Positions 1 through 9,100 are shown, counted from the first letter of the stretch. The stretch is 64,000 bases of DNA from Spirochaetia bacterium (GCA_025997595.1 BNUU01000004.1:20583-84582), one strand, 5' to 3'. Numbers and translations: made by a program. Notes: generated from the letters alone by a model not told the origin.

Positions 1-816
1 TTTGGGGATGCGTTATCGGGAGCTCTCTACAAAAGGCCCTACGAAAAGGATGAAAAGGAGGAGCGGCTCTGGCTTTCCGCTATGCGGGAGGCCGCTGCGA
101 GGGCACTGGAGATCGAAGCAAGCCATGTTTTTATCAAATTCCGGGAACCCCAGCGGGGGAAAACCCAGTATCAGCGCTTTGAAGATGTCCATTTTGAACG
201 GGAAGTCCATGAGGGGGGGCTTACCTTTCGGGTAAATCTTTCTGATTACCTTGATACGGGACTCTTCCCTGACCGCCGTAAAATGCGCGCCCTTATCCGT
301 GAAGAAGCGGCGGGAAAAAAGGTCCTCAACCTGTTCTGTTATACCGCCTCCTTTTCCGTATACGCCGCTGCAGGGGGCGCAGCGCAGGTGGATTCGGTGG
401 ACCTTTCCCGGACCTACCTTGACTGGGCGGCCATCAACTTCAGCCTGAACGGCCTCGGCGCCGTTAATGAAAACGGGAGGTACCCTCTTATCCGCGCCGA
501 TGTCCTTTCCTTTCTTTCCGCCGCAGAAAGGGAAAAACGTTCCTGGGATATGATCATCCTGGACCCCCCAACCTTTTCCAACTCAAAAAAGATGGATTCC
601 ACCCTGGACATCAAACGGGATCACCAGACCCTTATCAAAGGGGCCCTGAAACTGCTGAAAAGCGGCGGCCGGCTCTGGTTCAGCACCAATGCCCGGCACT
701 TTCGTCTGGACACAGGGGATTTTCCCGGCGTTACCGTTAAAGATATGGAACAGGCGATTACCGACGAGGATTTTGTGGGGAAAAAAATACCCAAGTGCTA
801 TCTTTTTCAGGTATAA
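1..816 (+). CDS. rlmK: 23S rRNA (guanine-N7) methyltransferase, RlmK-type, 5' truncated by window
   Basis: SAM-dependent methyltransferase resembling the C-terminal (RlmK) half of RlmKL, which makes m7G2069 in 23S rRNA. The reading frame is open from base 1, so the N-terminus, and possibly an RlmL half, lies outside the window. Visible motifs are the SAM-binding segment VLNLFCYTASFSVYAA and the catalytic/substrate loop ILDPPTFSNSK followed by DIKRDH, which is the RlmK signature. The upstream segment YLDTGLFPDRRKMR is typical of the PUA-linked RlmI/RlmK group. The C-terminus ends KKIPKCYLF, like the family. RlmI-like enzymes are the alternative, but the PPTFSNSK motif favours RlmK. Confidence 0.85.
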   Translation, partial: FGDALSGALYKRPYEKDEKEERLWLSAMREAAARALEIEASHVFIKFREPQRGKTQYQRFEDVHFEREVHEGGLTFRVNLSDYLDTGLFPDRRKMRALIREEAAGKKVLNLFCYTASFSVYAAAGGAAQVDSVDLSRTYLDWAAINFSLNGLGAVNENGRYPLIRADVLSFLSAAEREKRSWDMIILDPPTFSNSKKMDSTLDIKRDHQTLIKGALKLLKSGGRLWFSTNARHFRLDTGDFPGVTVKDMEQAITDEDFVGKKIPKCYLFQV

Positions 817-832
817 TGAGGCTTATGAGGCC

Positions 833-848
833 CGCCGCGTTAGCGGCG
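833..848 (+). terminator. GC-rich hairpin after rlmK, possible terminator
   Basis: A six-base-pair stem CGCCGC/GCGGCG with a GTTA loop is followed by a T-rich stretch (TTAATTTTTA). It sits between the rlmK stop and the next lipoprotein gene. Its centre CGCGTTAGCG is identical to the centre of another hairpin at 31119-31128, so it may be a repeated hairpin rather than a dedicated terminator. Confidence 0.4.
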
Positions 849-888
849 TGTTAATTTTTACTTCTACGAAAGCGGAGTGAAACGACGC

Positions 889-1440
889 ATGAAAAGGAAC
901 CTTTGTTTTATTGCGGTGGGAGCGGCGGTAATCCTGCTGGCCGCCTGCGCCCATAACGCCGCCGTAAGGGACGTTGTACCGGTAGAAGGAGCCGATACGG
1001 CGATCTCCGGACCGGCAGGGACCGTCCCCCTGATTGGGGATCGTCTTGACGGCCCGGTCTTCGCAGCCCTTCCCCCGGAAGCCCGGAGCTATCTCGCCGC
1101 AGTCGCCAAAGCCTTCCGCAATCAGGATACGCAGTTTCTGCTGGCCCAGGGGGAATGGACCTTCGAAGCCGAGGTAAAGCCCCGGTACGACACCGAAACC
1201 TACCTGGCCATGCTCTACCGCGCCGGTTCCTACGCAACGGACGCCCCCTGGGGGAAAAGCCCAAAAACCCGGCTGGTCCCATCAGAAATACGTGAAATTG
1301 AATACATAAAATGGGAAGAACAGGGCCCCATGCTGGCGATTCAGGGCAGGCTTAACATCAATGACGGCTCACAGATCCCCTGCCAAATCATCCTTGTATG
1401 GAAACTGACTGAGCCAAAAATTTTAGGAATATACCCTTAA
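889..1440 (+). CDS. Putative lipoprotein of unknown function
   Basis: 183-residue exported protein. The N-terminus has two positive charges, a hydrophobic stretch and a lipobox LLAAC with the lipidated Cys at residue 20, so signal peptidase II processing and membrane anchoring are expected. The mature part has no family I recognise. It has an acidic/aliphatic helix-rich middle and ends in a beta-like segment ([21 protein letters not shown] at the C-terminus). ATG 889 is preferred because GGAG lies 11 nt upstream. An in-frame GTG at 877 overlaps that GGAG. The gene is convergent with rpmE, and the two stop codons overlap. Confidence 0.75.
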   Translation: MKRNLCFIAVGAAVILLAACAHNAAVRDVVPVEGADTAISGPAGTVPLIGDRLDGPVFAALPPEARSYLAAVAKAFRNQDTQFLLAQGEWTFEAEVKPRYDTETYLAMLYRAGSYATDAPWGKSPKTRLVPSEIREIEYIKWEEQGPMLAIQGRLNINDGSQIPCQIILVWKLTEPKILGIYP

Positions 1441-1643
1441 CTCTCTTTGATATTGTACTTCTTCCTGAACCGCTCAATCCGCCCGGCGGTGTCTACCAGC
1501 TTCTGTTTGCCCGTAAAGAAGGGGTGGCAGGCGGAGCAAATTTCCACCTTGATATCCTTAACGGTTGAGCGGGTCTCAATTACGTTCCCGCAGGCGCAGG
1601 TGATTTTTGTCATCTCGTATTTGGGATGAATTTTCTCTTGCAT
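1437..1643 (-). CDS. rpmE: 50S ribosomal protein L31, zinc-binding type
   Basis: 68-residue L31. Four cysteines (C16, C18, C37, C40) in CACG and CSACHPF make the Zn site of the C+ form, so this is not the zinc-free paralogue. The start ATG at 1643 is fixed by an excellent GGAGGAT six bases upstream. Longer in-frame starts lack a ribosome site. It lies 69 bp downstream of rho in the same direction, the rho-rpmE order common in bacteria, and probably shares its transcript. Confidence 0.95.
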   Translation of the reverse strand: MQEKIHPKYEMTKITCACGNVIETRSTVKDIKVEICSACHPFFTGKQKLVDTAGRIERFRKKYNIKES

Positions 1644-1712
1644 ATATCCTCCAACAGTGCGTTCGCCCCGGTACACCGGCTCTGCCAGTTTAACCTTTAG
1701 AACGCGATTCCC

Positions 1713-3578
1713 CTAGTCCATCGCCGCCGAACCGGTATTCATGGAACGCAGGAATGCCTCATTATTCTTGCTTTTCTTCATCCTGTCAACCAGCAGTTCG
1801 ATGATCTCGATGTCGTCCATGGGGTTGATAACCTTGCGGAGGACCCAAATCTTCTGCATTTCCTCTTCGGAGAGGAGGAGTTCTTCTTTCCGGGTACCGG
1901 ATTTCTTGATGTTGATCGCCGGGAAGAGCCTGCGGTCGGAAATGCGCCGGTCCAGGTTGATTTCCAGGTTGCCGGTGCCCTTGAATTCCTCAAAAATCAC
2001 TTCATCCATGCGGCTGCCGGTCTCGATCAGGGCGGTGGAGATGATGGTCAGGCTCCCCCCTTCCTCGATGTTACGGGCGGCCCCGAAGAAACGCTTGGGC
2101 TTGTGGAGGGCGTTAGAGTCCACACCGCCTGAGAGTATCTTCCCCGAGGTGGGGACGGTCTGGTTATAGGCCCGGGCCAGCCGGGTGATGGAATCCAGGA
2201 GGATCACCACGTCCTTTTTGTGCTCCACCAGGCGCTTGGCCTTTTCCAGTACCATTTCCGTAACCTGTACATGCCGGGTGGCCTGTTCGTCAAAGGTTGA
2301 TGAAATCACCTCCGCCCTTACCGTCCGCTCCATGTCGGTTACTTCCTCGGGACGCTCGTCGATGAGCAGCACAATTAGGTAGACCTCGGGGTGGTTTTTG
2401 GTGATGGCATTGGCTATCTTCTGCATCATAATGGTTTTACCGGTCCGGGGAGGGGCCACGATGATGGCCCGCTGGCCCTTGCCGATGGGGCAGAAGAGGT
2501 TGATGATCCGCTCACTGATGCCCTCGGTCGCCGTTTCCAGGTCCAGCTTTTGGTTGGGGTACAGGGGGGTCAGGTTGTCAAAGGGGATACGGTTCTGGGC
2601 CACCGTGGGGTCGTCGTAGTTGACGGTTTCCACCCGGAGCATGGCGAAGAAGCGCTCCCCCTCCTTGGGGCTGCGGATCTGGCCGTAGACCGTGTCCCCG
2701 GTTTTCAGGGCAAAAAGCCGTATCTGGCTGGGACTGATGTAGATGTCGTCCGGGCCGGGGAGGTAAGAATTCTGGGGGCTCCGCAGGAAGCCGTAACTGT
2801 CGGGGAGGATCTCCAGGGAGCCGTAGGCGTAGATGACCCCCCCGCGCTCGGTGTGGGCCTTGAGCAGGGAGAAGATGATCTCCTGCTTTTTAAGGGCCAC
2901 CATGTCCTCGTGGGTGATGTTATAACAGGCCGCCAGCTCCCGTAAATCGATCATGTTAAGCCGGATAAGCTCGTTGATGGAGAGCCGGGGCTTGCCGCCG
3001 TCCTGATCGCCGCGGGGCTCCGGTTTACCGTAAATGTCGGGCATGGAGGGCAGGTTTTTCGGCAGGCTCATGGCAGGCCGGTCAGACGGGGGCAGCGTCT
3101 GAGAAACGCCGTCCGGTCCGGGGACGGCCCCGGCGAAATTCCCAAAACCGGTGTTTCCGGCCAGGTTCCCGCCGGTGTTACCGGTACTTCCAAAGCCTGA
3201 ATTTCCCCCGGCGGGGAAAGGCCCGGCATTCATAATACCCTGGGAAGGAGCCTGACCCCCCCGGCTGTTGTAACGGGACCGGGGATGGGAAGAACCCTGC
3301 CAGTCATTTCCACCGGAAATTCCGGCATCCTGCCTGTGTTCGCGGTAGGGGGTATGTTTTGTCCGGGCCCGTACCACTACTTTATTGCCGGAGCGTTCAT
3401 CTGCGCCGTCATCCCCGGCCTCAGATACGGCGTCCCCATCGTCACCGGCAAAGGAAGTATCCGGAGCAGCTTCATCTTTCTCCTGAACTTCCGCCGGAAT
3501 TTGGTTCCCCGGCTCAAAACTTAATTGTTCTTCATTTTCCGCAATTTTAGGTTTGCGACCTCTCCGCAGCATTGCCAT
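1713..3578 (-). CDS. rho: Transcription termination factor Rho with long disordered N-terminal extension
   Basis: Hexameric RNA helicase that terminates transcription. Counting from ATG 3578 the protein has 621 residues, about 200 more than the E. coli enzyme. Residues 1-195 are low complexity: acidic up to 65, basic to 105, then Gly/Asn/Phe-rich ([14 protein letters not shown] and similar) to about 150. The Rho N-terminal helical domain starts near 198 ([17 protein letters not shown]), the cold-shock-like RNA-binding domain follows to about 325, and the ATPase core has the P-loop APPRTGKT with K381. The conserved [13 protein letters not shown] and [20 protein letters not shown] segments are present. 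A TTG start two codons upstream is possible. ATG 3578 has AGGCGG a few bases before it. Confidence 0.95.
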   Translation of the reverse strand: MAMLRRGRKPKIAENEEQLSFEPGNQIPAEVQEKDEAAPDTSFAGDDGDAVSEAGDDGADERSGNKVVVRARTKHTPYREHRQDAGISGGNDWQGSSHPRSRYNSRGGQAPSQGIMNAGPFPAGGNSGFGSTGNTGGNLAGNTGFGNFAGAVPGPDGVSQTLPPSDRPAMSLPKNLPSMPDIYGKPEPRGDQDGGKPRLSINELIRLNMIDLRELAACYNITHEDMVALKKQEIIFSLLKAHTERGGVIYAYGSLEILPDSYGFLRSPQNSYLPGPDDIYISPSQIRLFALKTGDTVYGQIRSPKEGERFFAMLRVETVNYDDPTVAQNRIPFDNLTPLYPNQKLDLETATEGISERIINLFCPIGKGQRAIIVAPPRTGKTIMMQKIANAITKNHPEVYLIVLLIDERPEEVTDMERTVRAEVISSTFDEQATRHVQVTEMVLEKAKRLVEHKKDVVILLDSITRLARAYNQTVPTSGKILSGGVDSNALHKPKRFFGAARNIEEGGSLTIISTALIETGSRMDEVIFEEFKGTGNLEINLDRRISDRRLFPAINIKKSGTRKEELLLSEEEMQKIWVLRKVINPMDDIEIIELLVDRMKKSKNNEAFLRSMNTGSAAMD

Positions 3579-3707
3579 TATCAACCGCCTATAGGTTATT
3601 AGTAAGGAAAAGGATATATTCCATCGGGTATAAAAATTTAATAATTCTTGTTTCCAGTCAGATTATTTCTAAACATATGATAGGATTAAGTAACAATAAA
3701 CGATAAC

Positions 3708-4193
3708 TCAAATCATTGTCAAGAGGGCTTTCACCGCCTGCTCCGCTGCGGAATTCCGCACCCCATTGCGGGAATCCTTATAATGAAAAACCTGGGCCCC
3801 GGTTTCTCCGCCCCGGACAGCAAGGGCTATCCAGACCGTCCCCACCGGAACGGCGGTCCCATCCCCGCCGGGTCCCGCAAGGCCCGTCACCGCCGCCGCA
3901 AAATCGGCGCCGCTTTTCTCAAGGGCGCCCTCCGCCATGGCGCAGGCGGTCTCCCGGCTGACGGGGCCGTATTTTTCAATTGCGGCCCGGTCCAGGCCCA
4001 GCATCTTTACCTTGGCGTCCACCGTATAACTGACAAAGGAGCCCCAGAGCACATTGGACGCCCCGGGAAGGCGGGCAATCAAATCCGCCGCCAGACCCGC
4101 AGTACAGGATTCCGCCAGTGCAAGGGTTTTGGACCGGGCGGTAAGCTTTTTTACCAGCAGTTCCGCCGCCGTGGCATCCCCGGAATTAGGCAT
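3708..4193 (-). CDS. pncC: Nicotinamide-nucleotide amidohydrolase (CinA C-terminal domain family)
   Basis: 161-residue stand-alone CinA C-terminal domain that deamidates NMN to nicotinic acid mononucleotide in NAD salvage. Diagnostic segments are LALAESCTAGLAADLIA near the N-terminus, GSFVSYTVDAKVKMLG, and AAVTGLAGPGGD, all typical of PncC. There is no N-terminal MoCF-like domain, so this is not full-length CinA. It is the last gene of the HU-lnt-receiver-bactofilin operon. Its start overlaps the bactofilin gene by 8 nt. Confidence 0.9.
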   Translation of the reverse strand: MPNSGDATAAELLVKKLTARSKTLALAESCTAGLAADLIARLPGASNVLWGSFVSYTVDAKVKMLGLDRAAIEKYGPVSRETACAMAEGALEKSGADFAAAVTGLAGPGGDGTAVPVGTVWIALAVRGGETGAQVFHYKDSRNGVRNSAAEQAVKALLTMI

Positions 4194-4608
4194 TGGTTTT
4201 CTGCAATTCAGCCTTTATCTCTTCCGTGGGCCGGGAGAAGATCTCCACTTCCCTGTCCACGGCGGTCATGCTGCACTGACCGTCAAAAAGCACCCCATCG
4301 GCAATGCGGAGCCGTGCGGCGGTAACATCCCCATGGACTTCCGCCCCGCTGAGCATATCCACCTTGTCCACCGCATGAACCGCCCCAACCACCGTGCCGT
4401 AGACAATAAGGGAACTTACCTGTATCCGATCCGCGTACACCTCCGCGCCCCGGTCCACAATGAGCGCCCCGGTAGCTTCAATCGTACCCTTGAATTTTCC
4501 CTGAATGCGGAGGGTTTCCCTGAACCGGAGCAGACCGTAAAAACTGGTGGTCTGCCCCAGCACCACCTCCGCGGCGGCGTCCTTCCTCTTCCCCTCTGTG
4601 TTCGTCAT
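4186..4608 (-). CDS. Bactofilin-family polymer-forming cytoskeletal protein
   Basis: 140-residue protein with a central DUF583/bactofilin domain made of short beta-helical repeats (residues about 15-120). Recurrent units are GKFKGTIEATGALIVDRGAEV, RIQVSSLIVYGTVVG and AVDKVDMLSGAEVHGDVTA. Bactofilins self-assemble without nucleotide and act in cell-shape and envelope organisation. No transmembrane segment is visible. The tail (EEIKAELQKTNA) is charged and probably flexible. ATGA overlaps join it to the receiver gene upstream, and it overlaps pncC downstream. That placement next to lnt fits an envelope-associated role, but this is inference. Confidence 0.88.
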   Translation of the reverse strand: MTNTEGKRKDAAAEVVLGQTTSFYGLLRFRETLRIQGKFKGTIEATGALIVDRGAEVYADRIQVSSLIVYGTVVGAVHAVDKVDMLSGAEVHGDVTAARLRIADGVLFDGQCSMTAVDREVEIFSRPTEEIKAELQKTNA

Positions 4609-5303
4609 TCCTGTTCCTGGCGCGGAAAACTGCGGCTCTCTTTTTCCAGTACCGAAAGGCCTATCTCATTTTTTTTGAGATCCTCCCATTCGGTAACGGT
4701 TTTCTCAAGCCTGGCATCCAGTTCCGCAATATGTTTTCTGACTTCCTGCGTTTTTTCCGTGATAAGGCCCGCAAGCCGGGGCAAGGTGTCCTTGTCCGCC
4801 TGGGCAATGGCCGAATCCAAATCATCGATACTGCTTACGAAATTTGCAAGGCTGTTTTTTATGTCTTCGTTTAACTCTTCCGCCAGGTCAAGCCGGGATT
4901 CCCGCACCGCAATCTGGGTAAAAAGCTCCCGGTTCCGCAGCACCACCCGGATACGGGCCAGAACTTCGGAAAAATTGAAGGGCTTGGTGATATAATCCTC
5001 CACCCCCAATTCAAAACCCTCAACCTTGTCTTTAACATCATCCAGGGCGGAAAACATGATAATGGGGATGTCCCGGTATTTGGGATCCCCCTTTAACGTT
5101 TTTGTCACCTCCCAGCCGGACATCCGGGGCATGATATTGTCCAAAAGGATAAGATCCGGGGAAAAACGTTTTACCTTTTCCAGCGCCTCAAGGCCGTCTT
5201 CGGCCTTTTCAACAATAAATCCCAGCTTGGAAAGCATGACTTCGAAAAATTCAAGATTGAGCTGCTCATCATCAACGATGAGTATCTTCTTTCGGGTATT
5301 CAT
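4605..5303 (-). CDS. Receiver-domain protein with C-terminal coiled coil, no output domain
   Basis: 232 residues. The CheY-like receiver domain (1-120) has D11/D12, phosphoacceptor D55 in LILLDNIMP, and the KPF loop near 105. After residue 130 there is no DNA-binding or enzymatic domain, only long charged helices with heptad character (LDLAEELNEDIKNSLANF... ITEKTQEVRKHIAELDARLEK). It may be a phosphorylation-controlled scaffold. The start ATG 5303 has AAGGAG directly upstream and overlaps the lnt stop as ATGA. An ATG 15 codons upstream lies inside lnt. No cognate kinase is adjacent. Confidence 0.85.
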   Translation of the reverse strand: MNTRKKILIVDDEQLNLEFFEVMLSKLGFIVEKAEDGLEALEKVKRFSPDLILLDNIMPRMSGWEVTKTLKGDPKYRDIPIIMFSALDDVKDKVEGFELGVEDYITKPFNFSEVLARIRVVLRNRELFTQIAVRESRLDLAEELNEDIKNSLANFVSSIDDLDSAIAQADKDTLPRLAGLITEKTQEVRKHIAELDARLEKTVTEWEDLKKNEIGLSVLEKESRSFPRQEQE

Positions 5304-6958
5304 AGGCTCCTTCCTTTTTTGACTATTCTGATTATATACGAAAGACATCCAAATATCAACAGGATAATCGCGGCGCCCACAAAGATAAGGGCCAAAAAAT
5401 CCCCAAAACGGGTATACAGTGAATTTGCTTTGACCACGGGAACCTCTGCGGTAAGGGCGGCCTCCGTAAAGGGCGGGGCCAGGGCGGTGACCCGGCCATT
5501 GGGGTCCACCGCGCAGGTCTGGCCCGAGGCGGTGGAGCGTACCATGGAGCGCCGGTTTTCCACCGCACGGAAAACCGCCATGGAGAGGTGCTGGTTCTGG
5601 GCGGGAAGGCTTGCGGACCAGGCGTCATTGGAGAGGTTCACGATAAGTTCCGCCCCGTTCCGCACAAAGTCCCGGCTCAGGTAGCCAAAGGTGTCTTCAA
5701 AGCAGATGGGGCTTGAAAATTTGAAGCCCCCGGCGGAAAAGACCGTGGCCTCCTCCCCCTTCTCCCAAAAATGGGTATCCGCCGCTTCCAGGGCCCGGTA
5801 GATCCAGGGCAGCTGTTTTTCGTAGGGGAAATGCTCCGTAAAGGGCACCAGATGGAGCTTGCGGTAGAGACCGGTAAGTACTCCCTTTTCATAGAGCATC
5901 ACCCCGTTATAGTCGATCCGGTAATCCTCCTGGGGATTCAGGGGATCCTTCCGGGGATTTTTAACCGGGTCTTTACGGGCATCGTCGTTTCCTATCAAAA
6001 AGGGAACATCCTGCAGGGCAAGGTAGTCCAGCAGATCCTTCACCAGATTCCAGGATTCCTGATCCCCCCGGTAGGTGCTATGCCAGTAGATCCGGGGGAC
6101 AAAGGCCGTCTCGGACCAGACCACCAAATCGGGCTTCGGCCGGGCGCGGAGGGCCTCATCGGAGAGGCGTTTCAGGATCTCGTAATTCTGCCGGTAGGTC
6201 CCAATGTCCCCCCGCCAGGGATCCGTATTATGCTGAATAAGGGCTATCCGCGCGGTCTTTGCCCCCGTGTAATCCACCTGGAAAAAAAGGCCGTATCCCA
6301 AAGCGGCGCAGAGGCAGAGGAGCCAGACACTAGCGGACACCCCTTCCTGCCGAAAAAAAGCCCTGAGCCTCCCGGGTATGTCCCGAAAAACAGTGCCTGG
6401 CACCCATGCGGCCCCCAGCCAGGTGGAGGGAAACACCACCAGTGCGGAAACGCCCCAGACACCGAAAAGGCCTGCGATCTGAATCACCGGAATCATTTCC
6501 CATTGGGAATAGCCTATGATTCCATAGGAATAGCCGAGGAAGCCCTGGGTCCGGAGGTACTCATAGCTTAGCCAGAGGATCCACTGAACCAGATAAAAGC
6601 GGCGGGGGAAGAGCCGTTCCGCGATTTTGAGCAGGGGAAAGAGCAGGGCCAGATAAACCAGATATATGGAATTGACGATAAGGCCCGCCAGGGGGTGGAA
6701 AACACTGAGCCAATAGTTAAAAAGACTGTATGCGGAATACCCGTACAGGGCGCCCCAAAAAATCGAGGCCCCAAGACCGACCCGGCGGATAAGTATGAAT
6801 ACGGGAACCAGGGCAAACCAGGCAAGAAGGGGCAGTCCCTTTTCAATCAGAAGATTGGGGAAGGCGGCGGTAAAAAGCAGGGCCCCCGCAGCCATAAGGG
6901 CCAAATTGATACAAAAAGCCCGTATCCCCGGAGGAACCGAAGTTTTAAGGGAATTCAT
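5300..6958 (-). CDS. lnt: Apolipoprotein N-acyltransferase
   Basis: 552-residue inner-membrane enzyme that adds the third acyl chain to lipoproteins. About six transmembrane helices occupy residues 15-225. The nitrilase-fold catalytic domain follows to about 510, with a last helix near 525-545. The catalytic triad is visible: E283 (VVWSETAF), K367 (LYRKLHLVPFTEHFP) and C419 (SSPICFEDTF). The segment NLSNDAWSASLPAQNQH is also typical. Triacylated lipoproteins match the many lipobox genes in this window. It overlaps HU upstream and the receiver gene downstream by 4 nt each, so these genes are translationally coupled. Confidence 0.94.
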   Translation of the reverse strand: MNSLKTSVPPGIRAFCINLALMAAGALLFTAAFPNLLIEKGLPLLAWFALVPVFILIRRVGLGASIFWGALYGYSAYSLFNYWLSVFHPLAGLIVNSIYLVYLALLFPLLKIAERLFPRRFYLVQWILWLSYEYLRTQGFLGYSYGIIGYSQWEMIPVIQIAGLFGVWGVSALVVFPSTWLGAAWVPGTVFRDIPGRLRAFFRQEGVSASVWLLCLCAALGYGLFFQVDYTGAKTARIALIQHNTDPWRGDIGTYRQNYEILKRLSDEALRARPKPDLVVWSETAFVPRIYWHSTYRGDQESWNLVKDLLDYLALQDVPFLIGNDDARKDPVKNPRKDPLNPQEDYRIDYNGVMLYEKGVLTGLYRKLHLVPFTEHFPYEKQLPWIYRALEAADTHFWEKGEEATVFSAGGFKFSSPICFEDTFGYLSRDFVRNGAELIVNLSNDAWSASLPAQNQHLSMAVFRAVENRRSMVRSTASGQTCAVDPNGRVTALAPPFTEAALTAEVPVVKANSLYTRFGDFLALIFVGAAIILLIFGCLSYIIRIVKKGRSL

Positions 6959-7284
6959 TTTTGCTTGGATACGGCGCTGCGGGCGGCGCCCAGGTTCCAG
7001 ACATCCTGTTTTAATTCCCGCCCGGGTCTGAATGAAGCAATGCCATGGGAGCTGACAGATACGGTTTCTCCGGTTTTGGGGTTCCGGGCCTTTGAACGGC
7101 CCTTGCGGATCTTAACCTCGAAGGTTCCGAAACCCCGCATCTCAATAACCATGTTTCTGACAAGGGAGTCTTTTATATCATCAATAAAAAGATCGATAAT
7201 TGTCCTGATTTCTTTACGGCTCATGCCGGTCTTTTCATAGAGGGAATCAACAATATCAGCTTTGGTATACTTTTCTACCGCCAT
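6955..7284 (-). CDS. HU/IHF-family DNA-bending protein
   Basis: 109-residue histone-like protein. The N-terminal helices (YTKADIVDSLYEKTGMSRKE) lead into the saddle and beta arm (MRGFGTFEVKIRKGRSKARNPKTGE), where R-NPKTGE is the DNA-intercalating motif. Then comes the usual VSFRPG-like closing motif, here IASFRPGRELK. The last ~20 residues (AARSAVSKQK) are a basic extension beyond the canonical 90 residues. ATG 7284 is chosen; GTG 7287 is adjacent. It is first in the lnt operon. HU, IHF alpha and IHF beta cannot be separated by eye. Confidence 0.9.
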   Translation of the reverse strand: MAVEKYTKADIVDSLYEKTGMSRKEIRTIIDLFIDDIKDSLVRNMVIEMRGFGTFEVKIRKGRSKARNPKTGETVSVSSHGIASFRPGRELKQDVWNLGAARSAVSKQK

Positions 7285-7330
7285 CACTTCCCCACTATGA
7301 GACCCAAATCGTATGCAATTATATCAAATC

Positions 7331-7606
7331 TTACCGGGCTGCCTTGATTGAATTAAAAAGCCGCTGCATCCTGGATTTTTTGCGGGATGCGGCATTTTTC
7401 TTTATAACTCCCTTCTGGGCGGCTGTATCGATCTTCTTGATCATTTCTTTAAGAGCGGCTTCAGCTTCCCCAACTTCTTTTTTCTGAGCCAGAACCACAA
7501 ATTTTTTGGCGCTGGTCCGGACGGAGCTCTTTACCGCCTTATTCCGGATACGGCGCTCTTCACTCTGCCGGTGACGCTTTTCAGCCGAACTTATCTTGCC
7601 TGCCAA
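7331..7606 (-). CDS. rpsT: 30S ribosomal protein S20, UUG start
   Basis: 91-residue basic helical protein of the 30S subunit. [19 protein letters not shown] is the usual S20 N-terminus and the C-terminus ends [10 protein letters not shown]. The start is TTG at 7606 preceded by GGGGGTT. No ATG matches the family N-terminus. E. coli rpsT also starts with UUG, which there takes part in autogenous translational control, so similar regulation is possible here. Confidence 0.95.
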   Translation of the reverse strand: MAGKISSAEKRHRQSEERRIRNKAVKSSVRTSAKKFVVLAQKKEVGEAEAALKEMIKKIDTAAQKGVIKKNAASRKKSRMQRLFNSIKAAR

Positions 7607-7661
7607 AGGATAACCCCCACTATATAAACTAAATCTAAAACAGCGTTAAAACGCCCTCTCT

Positions 7662-7832
7662 CTATTTAAAATCCGAAGGACGCCGCTCAAGGCGTTTGCA
7701 CTTCTCACATTCGGCTACATTCTTAACCTTGCCATTCTCAAACAGGGTCTTCATCTTGACTTCACCGCCGCAGGAACAGAAAAATTTCTGGGTTGAAACG
7801 GTCGTACGGGCGTTTTTACTGGCCTGGGCCAT
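7662..7832 (-). CDS. Small zinc-ribbon protein (56 aa)
   Basis: A short gene translating to 56 residues: MAQASKNARTTVSTQKFF, then CSCGG, a central EVKMKTLFENGKVKNVAE, and CEKCKRLERRPSDFK. The four cysteines (C-x-C and C-x-x-C) make a probable zinc ribbon. AAGGAG lies 6 nt before the ATG at 7832, which is a strong ribosome site. It is in the same direction as and just upstream of rpsT. A short GCGTT/AACGC hairpin lies after the stop at 7642-7653. The function is unknown. The setting beside ribosomal protein genes suggests a translation- or transcription-linked factor, as inference only. Confidence 0.8.
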   Translation of the reverse strand: MAQASKNARTTVSTQKFFCSCGGEVKMKTLFENGKVKNVAECEKCKRLERRPSDFK

Positions 7833-7902
7833 ATCTTACTCCTTTTACAACAAAATCTGTACCATCAAAATACTATGGATTGATGAAATTTGTCAACCGT
7901 CG

Positions 7903-9084
7903 TTAGGGTGTTTCTATTGCCCGTTCTACAAAGGGGCTTCGCAGCTGGGCCTGGGCCCTGCCCCGCCATTCCCCTGCGGCTCCCTGATTATTCAGAAATT
8001 CCCAAAGATCCCGGGCGGAGGCAGCCTTGCCGATTGCGAAAAGGGAGCTTCCCAGGTAATAATTGGTACGATAGTACTCCACATCTTCGATATAGGCCTG
8101 CAATTCGCTTTTTCCCCTGGCTTTTTCCATGAGATCCTCCAGGGTGGTAAAGGTGTAGTCATATTCACTGCGGAGAATTTCTTCCAGCAGGATCGTATTC
8201 TGGATAAGAAAGGCAAACATGAGGTGCTCCGCCGCCTGGTTATGCCGGCCGACGGCGTAATAATAAAAGCCCAGCCGCCGATGGGCCTTCTCCACAACGG
8301 TGTTATTGTAGCGGTACAGGGACAGGAAACGGGTAATACCGTCCTGCCCCAGGATATTCAGCATGGCGGTCTGTGCGAATGCCCCGGCGCTGTTTGTCCA
8401 GAGGGTATCGGCGGCCGCAGCCTCCCCTTCCTTTTCCCAGTTATGCCCCGGATTGACGCCGGTAAGGATTTCAATGAGGGCCCGCTCCATTTCGGTGTAC
8501 TCCCGCCGTATCCTGAGGATTTCGGCAATCTCATAGAGGAGCTGGGTGTCAAAACCGGAATTTTCAAAGAGGCTGCGCTGTTTATGGGTTTTATCAAACT
8601 GTGTAAGGGCCAGTGCCAGCTCTCCTTCGATGCGGTAGGTTTCCCCTATCCAGTATTCCGCTTCGGGGTAATCCTTAAACTTGCCCAGCTCCGCAAGAGC
8701 CCTCTCTGCCGAATTGTTCAGGGAAGCCCTGGGAACGCGGTAGTAGAGTTCTCCCAGGGCGGCGGCGGCATCCACCTGACCCCGATCGGCGATATAGGTT
8801 TCCACCAGATCCAGGTAATCTCCCAGGCGGCGGACCTCGGGAATTGAAAGGAGGTTGATCATATCCTGTTCCATCCGGGCGTACATGATCTGGCGCTGCC
8901 GCCGGGCATCCTCAAAGGCCAGCAGGGCGCTGCCGTAGTCCCCTTCACGGAAGAAAAACTTGCCCTGTTCCATGGTATACCACCAAGGCCGTTCAGTTTG
9001 CCGTACCGATAAGCCCGCCTGGGCAGCGGCGAAGCCGCCGCAGAGGAAAAAAACAAGAAGGGATACTAACTGATACTTTCTCAC
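7903..9084 (-). CDS. Exported TPR-like repeat protein
   Basis: 393-residue protein with an N-terminal signal peptide (basic MRKYQ, hydrophobic core, then GGFAAAQA, a likely signal peptidase I site). The rest is almost all helical, with TPR-like units such as EQGKFFFREGDYGSALLAFEDA near 40-60, YWIGETYRIEGELALALTQFDK and AHRRLGFYYYAVGRHNQAAEH. No enzymatic motif is seen. It is probably a periplasmic or outer-membrane-associated scaffold. The start is GTG 9084 with GGGAG upstream. It follows ispG by 16 nt and so is probably the last gene of the V-ATPase-ispG transcript. Confidence 0.75.
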   Translation of the reverse strand: MRKYQLVSLLVFFLCGGFAAAQAGLSVRQTERPWWYTMEQGKFFFREGDYGSALLAFEDARRQRQIMYARMEQDMINLLSIPEVRRLGDYLDLVETYIADRGQVDAAAALGELYYRVPRASLNNSAERALAELGKFKDYPEAEYWIGETYRIEGELALALTQFDKTHKQRSLFENSGFDTQLLYEIAEILRIRREYTEMERALIEILTGVNPGHNWEKEGEAAAADTLWTNSAGAFAQTAMLNILGQDGITRFLSLYRYNNTVVEKAHRRLGFYYYAVGRHNQAAEHLMFAFLIQNTILLEEILRSEYDYTFTTLEDLMEKARGKSELQAYIEDVEYYRTNYYLGSSLFAIGKAASARDLWEFLNNQGAAGEWRGRAQAQLRSPFVERAIETP

Positions 9085-9100
9085 ATCACTCCCTTAAAAA

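Noticed and set aside
908..1282. Arg/Pro-rich minus-strand open frame opposite the first lipoprotein
   Set aside because: Composition is that of antisense GC-rich DNA. The lipoprotein has a lipobox and an SD, so it is the real gene.
7696..8847. Long open frame on the plus strand opposite the TPR gene
   Set aside because: Codons are the antisense of a gene with a clear signal peptide and TPR pattern. No SD or recognisable domain on the plus strand.
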